In this document: positions 48,327 through 60,289 of the stretch, one piece after another
Layout: the number at the start of each line of letters is the position of its first letter
Position numbering within the stretch: the first letter of the stretch is position 1
Position numbers and translations under genes: made by a program
Assembly (NCBI GenBank): GCA_016802295.1
Contig: JAESIW010000137.1
Coordinates: forward strand, 1,665,318-1,729,317
Reading direction: 5' to 3'
From: Brachionus rotundiformis
Lineage: Eukaryota > Rotifera > Eurotatoria > Ploima > Brachionidae
Length of the DNA: 64,000 nucleotides
Notes under the pieces: model-generated
The model's input: the letters and a program-made list of their open reading frames with translations, nothing else
The model's database searches: none
Told to the model about the DNA's origin: nothing

Positions 48327-49177
48327 TTTAAATATGTGATTTGCAGCTTTTAAATAAATTTAATTTCAACTCAAATAAAAATTAAAATAAAAAATTTCGA
48401 CATAAAATTTATGTTAAGATGTATACTAAATTGGATATGGATATTTTTTTCATAAATAAATTTTCTTTTTTTCTATTGAGTAAAAGTTAAAATTTTATCT
48501 AACATTACAAAAAAAAACCCATCGTAAATATCTATAGGATATTAGAATTTGTTGAAAGAATATTATTTTCTTGAATATTAATAAAATAATAAAATTATTA
48601 TTAATTAAAAACAAATATTTTTTGCTAAATTTGCCATGCAAAATCGGTGTTAATCTTGGTATTTGAAACCAAGTTTAGACACAATTTGTTTCCTTTTCGA
48701 TTTTTTTCATCACCTTAACCGAAATAAGAATAAATACTGATATGTAATCATCTTAATGGCTTTGTTTACTCAGTAAAAGAGAAGTTCCAAACAGCTTAAA
48801 AATCAGGTCTTGTTGTAAAAAATCCAATTTATTTGGATCAATGAAAATTTTATCTGTCATTTTAAATATGTGATTTGCAGCTTTTAAATAAATTTAATTT
48901 CAACTCAAATAAAAATTAAAATAAAAAATTTCGACATAAAATTTATGTTAAGATGTATACTAAATTGGATATGGATATTTTTTTCATAAATAAATTTTCT
49001 TTTTTTCTATTGAGTAAAAGTTAAAATTTTATCTAACATTACAAAAAAAAACCCATCGTAAATATCTATAGGATATTAGAATTTGTTGAAAGAATATTAT
49101 TTTCTTGAATATTAATAAAATAATAAAATTATTATTAATTAAAAACAAATATTTTTTGCTAAATTTGCCATGCAAAA
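48110..49177. repeat. 534-bp perfect tandem duplication
   Basis: 48110-48643 and 48644-49177 appear base-for-base identical by eye. The unit contains exon 1 of the N4BP1-like gene, its first intron, nearly all of exon 2 and about 300 bp of upstream DNA. The outer copy thus carries a second start codon (ATG at 48860, minus) and a truncated exon 2. The identity implies very recent duplication or an assembly artefact. Confidence 0.95.
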
Positions 49178-49362
49178 CTTAAACCTAAAAATATGATGTG
49201 AAAAAAATTTTTAAAAAGAAACAATTGGTAAGAAGCAGAAGTTTCTATTTGATTGCTTTTAACAGACAAATCTACCTCACTCATATAAAGCGTTACCATA
49301 GTGAGCAAAAATTTTCCCACTATTCACATCATGTTAATTTAGATTTTTTCATTTAAAAAAAA

Positions 49363-50238
49363 ATGGACCAAAACATTCTATTTGAAAATATTAAAGTCGG
49401 AAATTTAGATAAATGCTTGGAAATATTAAACGAAAAGCCAAATTTTTTAAATACACATTATTACGGAGTTACTCCGCTTATGTACAGCATAGAGTGTCAA
49501 GCTGAAGAGATTGCTTTGGAATTTTGTCAATTACCAGGTGTTAATTTATCCTTAAAAGACAATCTTGACTCAACTCTTTTAGAAAAAGCAATAGAATACA
49601 AAATGTTCCGAGTGGTGGAATTACTGTGCCAAAATTCAAGAAAACCAAGTATAAATGATATTTATTTAGACAATGGAGAGACATATTTAACATATGCAAT
49701 CAAAAATGGTGATGAGCAGACAGTAAAAGCTCTAATTAATGGCAGATTAAATCCAAATCTGCCTAACAAGTCAAATCAGTATCCCATTCAGTTAGCAATT
49801 AAATTTAATAAAAATAAAATCGTGGAAATTTTATTAAAAGCAGATAATATTTATATTGGTACTATGGAAAATGGCTACAATGCATTACTCGATGCAAGTG
49901 AAAATGATTTGACGGATATTTGTGTTATGCTGATAGATAATGGTGCTGATATTAACGTGACCGATCAGGATCAAAAATGGACACCATTGATGCATGCAAT
50001 ATGTAATAATAATGAAGTATTGGTTAAAAAATTACTCGATCACAAATGTGATCTAAACATGGTAGATTTCAATCAAAATACTCCTCTTCATTTAGCTGTC
50101 TTGACAGAAAATGATTATATTTTAAAGCTATTATTGAATTATGGATTAGATAAAAATTTGGAAAATAGCGAAAATCTAACACCACTGCAGATAGCTAAAC
50201 TAAATGATGATGAAAGATCAATTCAATTGTTATCATAA
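49363..50238 (+). CDS. ankyrin-repeat protein, intronless
   Basis: 291 aa made almost entirely of ankyrin repeats, about eight. Clear units include YGVTPLMYSIECQAEEIALE, NGETYLTYAIKNGDEQTVKA, KWTPLMHAICNNNEVLVKKL and NTPLHLAVLTENDYILKLLL. There is no signal, membrane span or other domain. Ankyrin repeats bind proteins, and the partner is unknown. It is divergently placed to the N4BP1-like gene, with 185 bp between its start and the tandem duplication. Confidence 0.9.
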   Translation: MDQNILFENIKVGNLDKCLEILNEKPNFLNTHYYGVTPLMYSIECQAEEIALEFCQLPGVNLSLKDNLDSTLLEKAIEYKMFRVVELLCQNSRKPSINDIYLDNGETYLTYAIKNGDEQTVKALINGRLNPNLPNKSNQYPIQLAIKFNKNKIVEILLKADNIYIGTMENGYNALLDASENDLTDICVMLIDNGADINVTDQDQKWTPLMHAICNNNEVLVKKLLDHKCDLNMVDFNQNTPLHLAVLTENDYILKLLLNYGLDKNLENSENLTPLQIAKLNDDERSIQLLS

Positions 50239-50776
50239 AAATTTTTAGTAAAGTAACTTTATTTTTTATTTTAATTTTAAATTATTAAATAAAAAAATCT
50301 TTATGATGCATTTTTAATGTTTATTAATGTAATTAATGTAAAATTTAAGCTGAAAATCCACTTGAGCCAGGGCAAAATTTTTTAATTAAATTTAAATAAA
50401 GAAAAATTTTTTTTTTCACATACAACTTTAAAAATAAAAACTTAGATAAATGAAAATGATCAAATAATAAATATTCATAATAATTTTTATGATTTCGTAA
50501 TCAAAAAAATAAATTATCTAAATTCGATTAAGATTTGAATCTAAATTTAATATAAGAAAAAGCAAAAAAAATGTTTTTAAATTTTATTTTTTCAAAAAGC
50601 ATTTTTCATATATAAAAAAAATACATTTAATTTTGAGAGTTTTTTTAAAATGATTGATTTAAAATAATTCTTAACAAATTTAGGATAAAAATTAATTAAG
50701 TTTCACCGATTTAAAAAAAAAACTACAAATAAAGTTAAAATCTGATTTATCCAGCTTATTTTATATACAACGAGTT
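50239..50776. other. intergenic between convergent genes
   Basis: AT-rich 3' flanks of the ankyrin gene and TBC1D15; AATAAA at about 50287. No gene seen. Confidence 0.6.
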
Positions 50777-52925
50777 TTAAATTTTATGCTTTGAATCATC
50801 TAGAACTTCTACCGAATCATCATGTTTTTTTAGACAATGAAAACTTGAAGTCGGCGTGAGCTTGGCTTCATCGCTAAAATCAGTAGAAAGAAATTTTGAT
50901 TGAGTTTCTTCCAATTCTTTATTTATAACTGTTGGTAGACCCACAATTTCACATATATTACTTGGCACATTTTGGTAATTCTTTAGCTGCAGGTACAAGC
51001 CTTCAGCATGCTTTAAAGTCTTTTCCAAATCGATTCTACCAGACAAGTCGTTTATAAACTTCAAAATTTCATTAAAGCCATAATTATTTGTCATGATATC
51101 ATCTTTTTTCATTAGCAATATCGAAATAGATATTAGCAGGTGAAAATTTTTGCATGGCAAATCAGTCCATATTACTTCCCATATTCTGTTTATTTCTTTG
51201 AATGAAAATTCACGCTTAAACAATATTAAGACCCATCTAAAACAAAAATACATATTCGATGAGTCATTTTGTTCCAAATAATCTGAAAATTTAGAATCAA
51301 AAAATTCGATCAAAATTTTTAAATTGTTCAATTGAAGTTTTATATCAAGTTGGTCCATTTGAAAATTGAGCTCTTTTTTGTTCATGAAGCCAGCAAAGCA
51401 CCAAAAACTATCAACCTCATTTTCCATTACAACCATTATGGGCGCCAATAGATCGCTCATGCCTTGCACATATCCAAGATCAAAATTGTACATGTTATAT
51501 GTCATAAGGATATCTTTCATTTGGACCAGGTGTTTGCTGTCGTCCATTTTAAACTGCTCTTGGTTTCGATCGGTTCTTTGCACATCTTTTTCTATTAAAC
51601 TCTCTCTTTCCTTGAGTAATGAAAACTTAAGTTTTTGTTCATCGGTAATTGTTTGCCATTGTTGCTTCATGCGATAGTAATCATCATAACGTTTTTTGCG
51701 TTTCTCAGCCCGGCTTGCTTCTGTCGAGTCCCATTCAAAATAATTAAGCAAAAATTTCCAAATAAATTTTCTTAAACTATTTTCCACACCGCCGCGAAAA
51801 ATAATTTCCTTAACTTTGTCCGATTCCAGTATTCTTCCATCATTGTCAAAAATGATATCTTCTTTTTTAAGAACAGGTCCTCTGTTTACATTTGGCAAAG
51901 GGCCGAGATCAACTTTGGTTACCATTTCATATCCATCATTTTGGGTAGAATGTATGTTTTCATCAATCAGTGAGTCCATTAAATCAGATATTTCATCTGA
52001 TTGATCTTTCATGTCCAGTTTGAAGTCATTAGTGTAAAAGTGACTCTTTGGACTTGACTCAACTGGCTTGATTACATCACGTATTATATTGGTCACTCTT
52101 GAAAAGCCCAGCAAAGTTGACTGAACCGGCTCGTTCAGGAACTTTTTCATGACATTTTCTCGCTGTTCATTAAACAAACTAAGCTCATACAAAGATTGAC
52201 GGAACTTTTCTCCATTTTGGGGCTGAACCGACCACAGTCGTGGATCTGCTATATCTCTATTAATAAATTATTAGGAATAGATTTTTATGGGTAAATAGCA
52301 TTTACTTTTTGAAAACCAAGTATTTTTTTAAAGCACATAAAAATTCTTTACTGCCTCCTTTGTAAAAATAGAACTCTGGCAAACATCTTCCATCGAGGAG
52401 CATAAAAACAATACATGGTATTCCGTATCCTTGGTAAATGCGTCGAACTGAACTTAGTTCATGCATATCAAATTGGTACTTGTACTTGTTAAGATTTTTC
52501 TTATTTTCAATAGTGCAAATTTCTTTAAGATTAAGAATTTATATATTTTAGACACAACGGAGACAAAATTTACCATTTGCTGTATCCTTGGTGTATGACA
52601 GAACTGATGTATTCATAATCATTGTCCAATCGTCTGTATAATTGGCTTCTAAACCATTCGGCAAAAATCTAACAAAATTTGAATATTTCTTTAATAAAAT
52701 ACATTTTTTAAACTTAAATATATTTTTCTAAATTTTAAATACATTTTTAACAATTTGAAGGCGACCACCAATCTTTTTGGGTTCAATAAGAAGGCCATTT
52801 ATGTCTTCTTCTAATGGCTTTTCATGAATATAAACTTCTGATTTTTCGAATTCAACCTAAAATAAGATAACATTTTATATTTTGTAAATTTTTCAAATTT
52901 CATCAGTTATTACTTGTTCATTCAT
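50777..52925 (-). CDS. TBC1D15: TBC1D15/17-type Rab GTPase-activating protein
   Basis: Five exons, 52914-52925 (12 nt), 52743-52856, 52574-52688, 52306-52522 and 50777-52256: 1938 nt, 645 aa. It stimulates GTP hydrolysis on Rab GTPases (Rab7 and others at mitochondria/lysosomes in mammals). The N-terminal half has the family's lipid/partner-binding region (VYIH, FYFYKGGSKEFLCAL, LLGFSRVTN). The TBC domain starts IFRGGVENSLRKFIWKFLL. Both catalytic fingers are present: Arg in SLIEKDVQRTDR and Gln in FDLGYVQGMSDLLAP. The later CFRWVLILFKREFSF and GFNEILKFINDLSG also match TBC1D15. The start was chosen because the short first exon MNEQ joins VEFEKSEVYIH in phase. A ttttaag site lies 8 nt upstream of the ATG. 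Confidence 0.93.
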
Positions 52926-54255
52926 TTCTGTTTCTTAAAAATATCTAAATTAAAAATGTTTTTATATAATTATTTTTGAAACTATCAGGTTGTTTCTGAT
53001 TCATTGAGATTTAAAAATTAAGACGTCATATTAAATCGAGTTATATTTTATTTATCTAATATTTAGAAATTACTTTTTAATATTTGAAAATTTTAAATGG
53101 ATAATTTCTTTTACGTCAGATCAAAACTATTTATGATCTATATAAAAAAATAATTATTTTTTTGATAAGAATATTTTATTTTCATCCATAATGTAAAAAA
53201 GTCTTATAATATTATTTACATTTGTTCAATTATTTTATTAGTTTACTACTATTTTTGAAAGTTATCTATTGATCATATTTAATTCATGTATTAGAATCTA
53301 TTATCACCTTTTTTAACTTAATTTTAAAAATTAATTATGAATTAGAACTAGAATGATATAAAGATTCTAATTTAAATTCTTTTACGTTTTTGATTTAATT
53401 TTTTTAAATGGCTCGCGTAGTTACCTAACGAAGGCAGTCATGTTTGGTAGCTGCAGTGTTGGCTTACCATAGGTAGCTTAAAGCTAATAGTGTGAAGATA
53501 AATAGTAATTTGGTAAAAATCCATGGCAAATTGTCACATTATTCTTTCGATGAGTCATTTTTCTAATTAGTTGACCATCGCATCAAAGCATCTACTTTTT
53601 GTGATTTTTGAAAAAGTTTGTGGACTCAACATGTAATGATACTTTGACCACATAAACGTCTTTAATGACCTCTAAAATATTGTGCTTGCCCAGATTCAGA
53701 TAGGGATTTTTAGCTAGAGAGTCACGGACCTTATTATGAATTCTTGGCACAAGTTTGGTACCACGTCTTTGCACTGTACAAGAGGATCAACCTCAGTTTA
53801 GGACCTCTCTATTTGTTTTATAATTTGCAGTCAATTTTGACTGAGCTATGCTCACCAAATCAGGTTTCTGTGATCATTATTATTATCCAGAAGAGCTATG
53901 GCACTTAAAAAAATTAATTTAATTTCTTTAAACTCGCCGAATTATTTGCTATATTTAATTTAAAAAAAAAAATATATATATATCTATATGTTGGTCAGTA
54001 AATTTAAAATGTTTTAAATATTAAATTGGAAAAAAAGAAAAGAAAATAATAAAATTAACAGAACTTTTATTCGAAAAGAATATTTCTGATCCCTTTTTTA
54101 TTGAAATTATTGAAAAAACTTCTCTCTTAAATATTAATTATAAATTTATGAAGGAACCTAGAAATTATTTTTCATAAATTATTTTAAAATATTTTATTTA
54201 ATCAATACAAATATAGAAAATAATCTTCCAATTTATCTTAAAATACATTTTTAGC
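52926..54255. other. intergenic
   Basis: AT-rich with a slightly less AT-rich block at 53400-53870. Within it an open minus frame (53592-53774) reads MQRRGTKLVPRIHNKVRDSL, which faintly recalls the QRRATKLV string of LINEs, but the rest does not match. An (AT)n tract lies near 53970. No gene called. Confidence 0.45.
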
Positions 54256-56753
54256 ATGATGCTTCTTAAGAGATTAGAGAATCTATTAACAGAAAAAAAA
54301 CTTGACCAGTTTCAGCTTGAGTTAAACCAAAACACGACCAACAATGAGTTGTACGATTTTTTTTCAGTTAGTAAAACTTTAATAGGAATTATTGAAAACT
54401 AATTTTGTTTCCATAGAATGGAGAAACATTATTTCACCGATTGATAAAAAAAAACTTGACTGAAAAAATTAAAATAAATTTTATCTACAAACTTTCTGAT
54501 ATTGGAATAGACATAAATGCTCAAGATTTTGCAAATTCTCAAACTTGTCTTCATTTAGCAGTTATAAAGGGTCAACCAGAAGTTGTTCACTGTTTGCTAA
54601 AAAATGGTGCTGATTTAACCATAACAGATAAAGTAAGCAAACTTTTTTAATTAAATTTAACTGTTTAATTTTATTAAAGGATGGTCTTTGTGCTTACAAT
54701 AGAGCTCGGAGACTTAATTCTCCCGAATTGTCGAAACAAATGATTTTAAATATGCAAAATTTTTATGTAAGTTTATTAAATTATAAAAAAAACAAATAGT
54801 TAACTTTTGAATTTATAGCCTACCTATTGGATAGGTGTTCAAAACTGTGACATGAGCATCATACGACGGCTCATTAATAGCTGGTGTAAGTTTAAAGTTT
54901 GTAAAGATGGAAAAGGTTTGATGCAATTTGCCAAAGAAAGAAATTTTCGTGAAGCATTCGAATTGTTCAAATCTCTGGAAAAAACAATGGTAAAATTATC
55001 TAAAAAGCTTTTTTTAAATTTTTTAGTTTTAATATTTTTCATTAAAATAAAGAATAAATATGATTAATTGTTTACTATAAATAAATATTTATTAATTTTT
55101 TAAAGGATTTGTTTACTGCTGTTTTGGCAAATAATGAGCAAAAAGTTGAATTTCTCATTTTAAATCACCATTCTGATATTGTTTTAAATTTTAAAAATAT
55201 GGTAAATTATCTTTTTTATTTTAATGATATAAAAATTCAAAAAATAGAGAGAAAACAACTCTACCATTTTGTATCATGTCATCAAACAAAACAATATTGG
55301 GATTTTAAAAGCCTTGTTAAAAATCAAGCCATTTATTTTAAGCGAATTTCAATCAGACGAATTAGATGTAAAACTTGGATGAAAGTTAAATAATTTAACT
55401 ATTTTTAAACCATATTTAAGATTGATTATCCAGTTTATTTTGCAGCCATAAAGTATAAAAGTAGTGAAGAGTGTCTAGAATTGCTAACACCTGAAATCAA
55501 AGCTCTAAATCCATCTCAAATTGATATTAGTAGACTATTTTACAGAGGCAAGTCGCTACTGAGATATGCTATAGAGAATAATTTTGACATTAAATTGATT
55601 GAGTGGCTAATGAGTCCTGCTTTTTGCCGAAATGAGCTCATTACTTTGAAAGACAGTAACCATGAGAACTGCTGGCAATACGCATTAAGAAAAAATAGGA
55701 ATGATTATTGTGAAATGCTTGACAGAATTGCGGTAAATTACATCCTTAATGACAAAAATATGCGAATGCAATTGGCCTTAAATGGCTACGACTTTACCAA
55801 AATTGAGGTCAAAATTGTAATTAATTACTTTTATTGAAATTTATAATAAAAATGATAATTTTGGAAGGAAGAAGAAAATTTAGATTTAAGGTTATTTATG
55901 GAAAATATTGAGAAATATCAAGTAGATTAATTGGATTAAATTAAATTCTTAAATTAATTTCGTTTTAATATTTAAAAGCAAAAAATCAAAGAATTTCATG
56001 AAGCAGTTGAAAAAAATGACTATTATCTGGTAAAAGCCACATTTACCGCATCGTTTGAAAATGCACCTAGTTTAGAAAATGTTTTTTTCTCAAATTTGTT
56101 AACTTCAAGGCTTAAAGTAACTAAAATAAATTAAATTAAAGATTAATCAAATTAAATTTTATAAATAAATAAATTAGGATGAAAGTCAATCTGTTTTATT
56201 CAAAGCAGTCTTAAATGGCTATTACGATATTCTAAATCTTTTACTAGATTTATCAGTGAACGACTCTCAGCGACTGTTTTTAAAATTTGATGAAATCAGG
56301 GATCATGTATTTATTTCTTATTGAATCAATTATGATTAATTTATTAATTAAATAATCAAGTGTTATCGAACTCCATTGCACTATGCCAGCGGTTATGATG
56401 ATAAAAAAAAAATGAGTCAGTTACTATCCGAGTACGGTTTTTCAGAGAATGTTTTTGACAAGGATGGCATGACACCATTAGACTTTCAGGAGCGAATGGA
56501 AAGCGAAGAGTTACAGGAACTAATTTCTATCCATAGGTATAAAAAATTTGATTGTGAGGAACCAAATCCCTGGAGTTGGAAAGTATGGACCCGAATCCAG
56601 AGAGAAAGAAATACTCTTAAACAAATAATGTCTCTATCTGGATCAAAAATTAAAGGCTGCTATCATGGTCAGTCTCAAAATTGTCATCAAGATCACAATC
56701 ATCATCAAACCGAAATTGATCAAAATAGTTATAAATATTGTGTAATTATTTAA
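54256..56753 (+). CDS. ankyrin-repeat protein with C-terminal CaaX box
   Basis: Eleven exons in phase 0 throughout: 54256-54366, 54417-54632, 54680-54766, 54819-54989, 55106-55201, 55248-55367, 55421-55816, 55868-55921, 55979-56116, 56178-56306 and 56361-56753. Total 1911 nt, 636 aa, with introns mostly 46-116 nt. Recognisable ankyrin units include INAQDFANSQTCLHLAVIKG, EVVHCLLKNGADLTITD and CYRTPLHYASGYDDKKKM. Others are diverged. After the repeats comes a His-rich stretch (CHGQSQNCHQDHNHHQTE). The protein ends YKYCVII, a CaaX prenylation motif whose final Ile favours geranylgeranylation. The end of exon 7 could instead be 55807 (three residues shorter). The 54-nt exon 8 is inferred from phase and intron size. 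The start ATG lies 1 nt after a ttttag. Confidence 0.78.
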
Positions 56754-57229
56754 AAAATAAACTTTTGGTTTTGTTTAAAATATGATTTAATTGTTTTTTT
56801 TTAATAAATTAAATTGAAAATTTTACAAAATACATTGTAAAAGCATCTATTGAAAAAAAGCTTATTTTTTTAACAAATTTTAATTATTTTTAATAGTTTT
56901 AGGCCTAAGACAATTTTTTCAAAGAATAAATAGATTTAATTGATTTAATAATTTGGAACAAATAAATTTTTCAAATTAAAATATTTTTTACATAACAAAA
57001 CTAGCCAATTTTGATGTTTTAAAAATTTATATTATTTACTTTTCCAATAACTCTAATTTTTTAAAGAAATATTTCGTCAATTTTGAGCATTGCACAATGT
57101 TAAGTTTTTTAATATTGACTTGGATCTAAGTTACATGAATGGTAAAGAGAAAATTTCGGCAAAACTAGAGCATTATTGAAAGCTTTTCTAATTAAAAAAT
57201 ATTGCTTAAAATTATTTTTTTTATACAAA
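56754..57229. other. intergenic
   Basis: AT-rich. AATAAA at about 56756 directly after the previous stop. Upstream region of OPA3; no site named. Confidence 0.6.
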
Positions 57230-57936
57230 ATGCCACTGCCTCTGTTTAAACTTGGTGCTCTCCTAGCCAAACAAATATCCAAGCCCATGTCAAAAATGTT
57301 CAAGGAAAAAGCAGTTCAGAATGAATTTTTTCGTAACCAAGTAGTGATTCGTGTAGCTAATTGTAGATTTGACATAAAACTTTTTGACTAAAAATTTAAT
57401 AATTTAATCAAGTGTATCATACTTTTGATATTAATGTGCGTATGCGTATATTGGGACTCGGTTCGCCAGATAAAGTACCACCAATGACTGAAAAAGCAGC
57501 TATTGATCTCGGTGGTGACATATTGGCTGAGTTTTTCGTGTTTGGAACAGCTGCCTCTTTGATTCTATTCGAATATTTCAGACAATCATCAAATACAAAA
57601 AATAAAACAGATGCTTTTGAGCAAAAAGTTCTGGAGATGGAAAGCGAACTTGAAACATATAAAAAAAACTCAGAGGAAAATAACAAGAGAATCGCTGAAA
57701 TGAGCAAGTTTTTACAGGAACAAAAGAAAAAAGTGGATGAAATGAATAAAGAATTGATAAAATTGGACAAACGAAAAAACATGAAATTCGCTACACAAGC
57801 ATCTCAGACTTCGAATGGCAATCAAATTGGAAAAATAATGAAACCAAAAAACTCAGCACAGTCCGTATCACAAGATGTAAAAAATTCAATTGTTTACCAA
57901 TGTGCTGAAGATACAGCTAATAGGTTATTGAAATAA
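57230..57936 (+). CDS. OPA3: OPA3-like mitochondrial protein
   Basis: Two exons, 57230-57362 and 57413-57936 (657 nt, 218 aa). OPA3 is a mitochondrial membrane protein of uncertain biochemical role, mutated in human optic atrophy and 3-methylglutaconic aciduria. Family landmarks: the N-terminal LFKLGALLAKQISKPMS, RVANLYHTFDINVRMRILGL across the splice, and a hydrophobic stretch ILAEFFVFGTAASLILFEYF. A coiled coil follows (about 115-165) with a Ser/Gln-rich tail. The C-terminal tail is longer than in the human protein (179 aa). The ATG at 57230 is the first in frame with the conserved N-terminus. Confidence 0.92.
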
Positions 57937-58640
57937 AATTTGTTAAGATAGGATTTTTTAGTGACGTGTGTATCTAACTATAGTAATTTTAGCAATATTC
58001 AAGGTGATCAACAAGTTTTAAATAAAAATAATTTAAATTATTCCTAAAATTTTTAAACCAAATGAGTTTTTTTAAAATTGTTTTCATGGAAAATATGAAA
58101 ATTATGATTAAAAATAGATCTTACTATTTGATGGAATTTTAGGCCAAAAATGTTTTTTAAATAGATATTAAGATAAAACAAATGAAAAATACATTCAAAA
58201 AAAAAGAATTTAATAATTTAAATTAAAATTATTACTTTAAATCTTAATCACAAATATAAAATTCAATATAAAAGACTTTAAAATGGTTATACTGGAGTGA
58301 AAATCTTGGTTGTGTTAAAAGATAAGCATATAAAGTTAGAAAGAATATAGATAGGTCTGTATAATGATTTAACCAGACATCATAACTGCCATTTTATAGT
58401 AAAATATTTAATAGATTATTCTAAGAGTTTTGGAAAATTATTTTTTAAAAAAACGTAAAATAATTTAGAGAGAGAAAAAATTAAGAATTACATTTAATTA
58501 ATCAGAAATGCATTCTAATAAAAAATTGGAAGATATGATAAAAAATTAGATGAAAAAAAATTTATTTCTTTATTAATTAAAATTGTATGTTGTAAAATTG
58601 TAATTAAATTTGTGTAAATGATTAACTTAGACAAAACTAA
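57937..58640. other. intergenic
   Basis: AT-rich; no feature recognised. Confidence 0.5.
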
Positions 58641-59130
58641 TGATTTGCTTGTCACCCTCCTCTTTTTGCAACCGGGCTTGGGACCGGCTTTGGCAGAGTT
58701 ATGACGGCGTCTTTCCCTAAGAAGCCAGTGGGACGTTCATCGTAAACAGCACCACTCATCCGAGCACTTAAATTGGCTGCGAACTCGGCAACTATTTAGA
58801 CTAGCTTGGAACCACAAACCAAGTGACTTCTCTCTCACTCGAGACAAAGTCTTAACTTAAGGCTTCCAAAGTTACGTCTATCTGCAGAGGGTCAGCTGTA
58901 CAGCAGATTCTCGCTCCTTTCGGATTCTATACTGGGAGATGGTCGAAGCCAGCGGCGCCCTCATACGACAAAACTTGGACAAAGACCCGTAGGCCTATGT
59001 ACCCGCCATACAGCTCTTCTGCAGACTACGTGAAAGACCACATGCACATACGATGCATCTGGCTGCCACCACCCTCCTCTTTTTTCATCAGGGCTTGGGA
59101 CCTGCGGATCGGCAGAGTTATGGTGACCAT
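58641..59130. repeat. GC-richer dispersed-repeat-like block with internal repeat
   Basis: Composition jumps from very AT-rich to roughly balanced for ~490 bp. A ~50-bp motif (CCCTCCTCTTTTT...GGGCTTGGGACC...GGCAGAGTTATG) occurs near 58655 and again near 59070 in the same orientation. Sharp edges and foreign composition suggest a transposable-element piece, but I cannot assign a family. An open minus frame at 58961-59215 (VPSPDEKRGGWWQPDAS) crosses the second motif. Confidence 0.55.
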
Positions 59131-60289
59131 GTTTTACGTTTTGGTTATTTTTAAAATTGATATTATTTAAAAATTTAAAAAAGTGCGTCCTATTTATACC
59201 CTTCCTGTTTGCCAATAGAAAATTACTCCCAATTAATCTTCACCTGTAAATTTACCATCAATGCACCAAATGTCCAAATTACTTTTCTTCCTTTTTAATT
59301 TATCTTCGACCCTCTACCAATTCACTTAATTTCTTCAATCTTCTACTAATTTTCTTCGCTTACCTAAAAAATAAATATATCAATATAATCATCAAATATT
59401 TTATATATTTTGTATCTTTGCTACGATATGTCTGACAATTCTTACTTTATATTTTAATAATAATTATTGTATAATTAGATTTAATTCTCAAATCAATAAT
59501 TTTAATCAATAAAACGCTTAAATCTTAATAATATTTGATAAAGTCAGCTCAAAGACCCGTATGTTTAATAAATTAATTATATGAATTTAAAAAATATTTA
59601 ATTTAACTAATTTAACTATTTGATTATGTTTGAAAAAATTTTGAATCAAAATTAGCAAAATAACCTGTTAAATATATACTTTTGTTAATAAAAGTAAGAA
59701 TTTAACTAATTTATTTTTATTAAATTTAAATGAAAGAAAAATTTAATTTTTTTTAATTCGTATAAAAGTATTTTATCAATATATATTAAAAAATTATTTT
59801 TATTTGTACTTAATTTAACAATGTTAAAAATCAAATATTTAATCAAAATATAAAAATTTATTAAATGATAAATATGATAAAAAATTTATTTAACATATTG
59901 CTAAAAATTTATCAATCTGTCCATATTAAAAAATTGGTTATCCAATTTATTTAATCATAGTTTTCATCATTTTCTTAAGTTTTGATGTTTGAATCGAGGG
60001 CCTAATTTACCAAGTCTTCATTAAGAGAAACCCGGCGATGCCAAGGACATATTTATTTACTTAAATTATTTTCAAAAGAGAACATATTTTCATGAGAAAA
60101 AATTTTTATTCATATGTTTAGTTAGATTTTATTATCTTAAATAAAAATTCAAAAATTATTTCAAATTTTTGCTTTATCTGCAGACTCTAAAAGGTTGGAA
60201 ATTTATGCTTTCAAATTTTCCTCTACATTGGTACATTCAATTGCAATTTGCGAGTTTTTTCAAATTATAATTAAGATCACACAACAAAA
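59131..60289. other. intergenic
   Basis: AT-rich. Upstream region of the ribosomal protein gene; no reliable motif or exon seen. Confidence 0.5.

Noticed and set aside
53592..53774. Possible LINE fragment (QRRGTKLV string)
   Set aside because: Only one short string resembles LINE C-termini; following sequence does not match.
58961..59215. 84-codon minus ORF as a gene
   Set aside because: It crosses the repeated motif of a likely transposable-element block; treated as part of that repeat.
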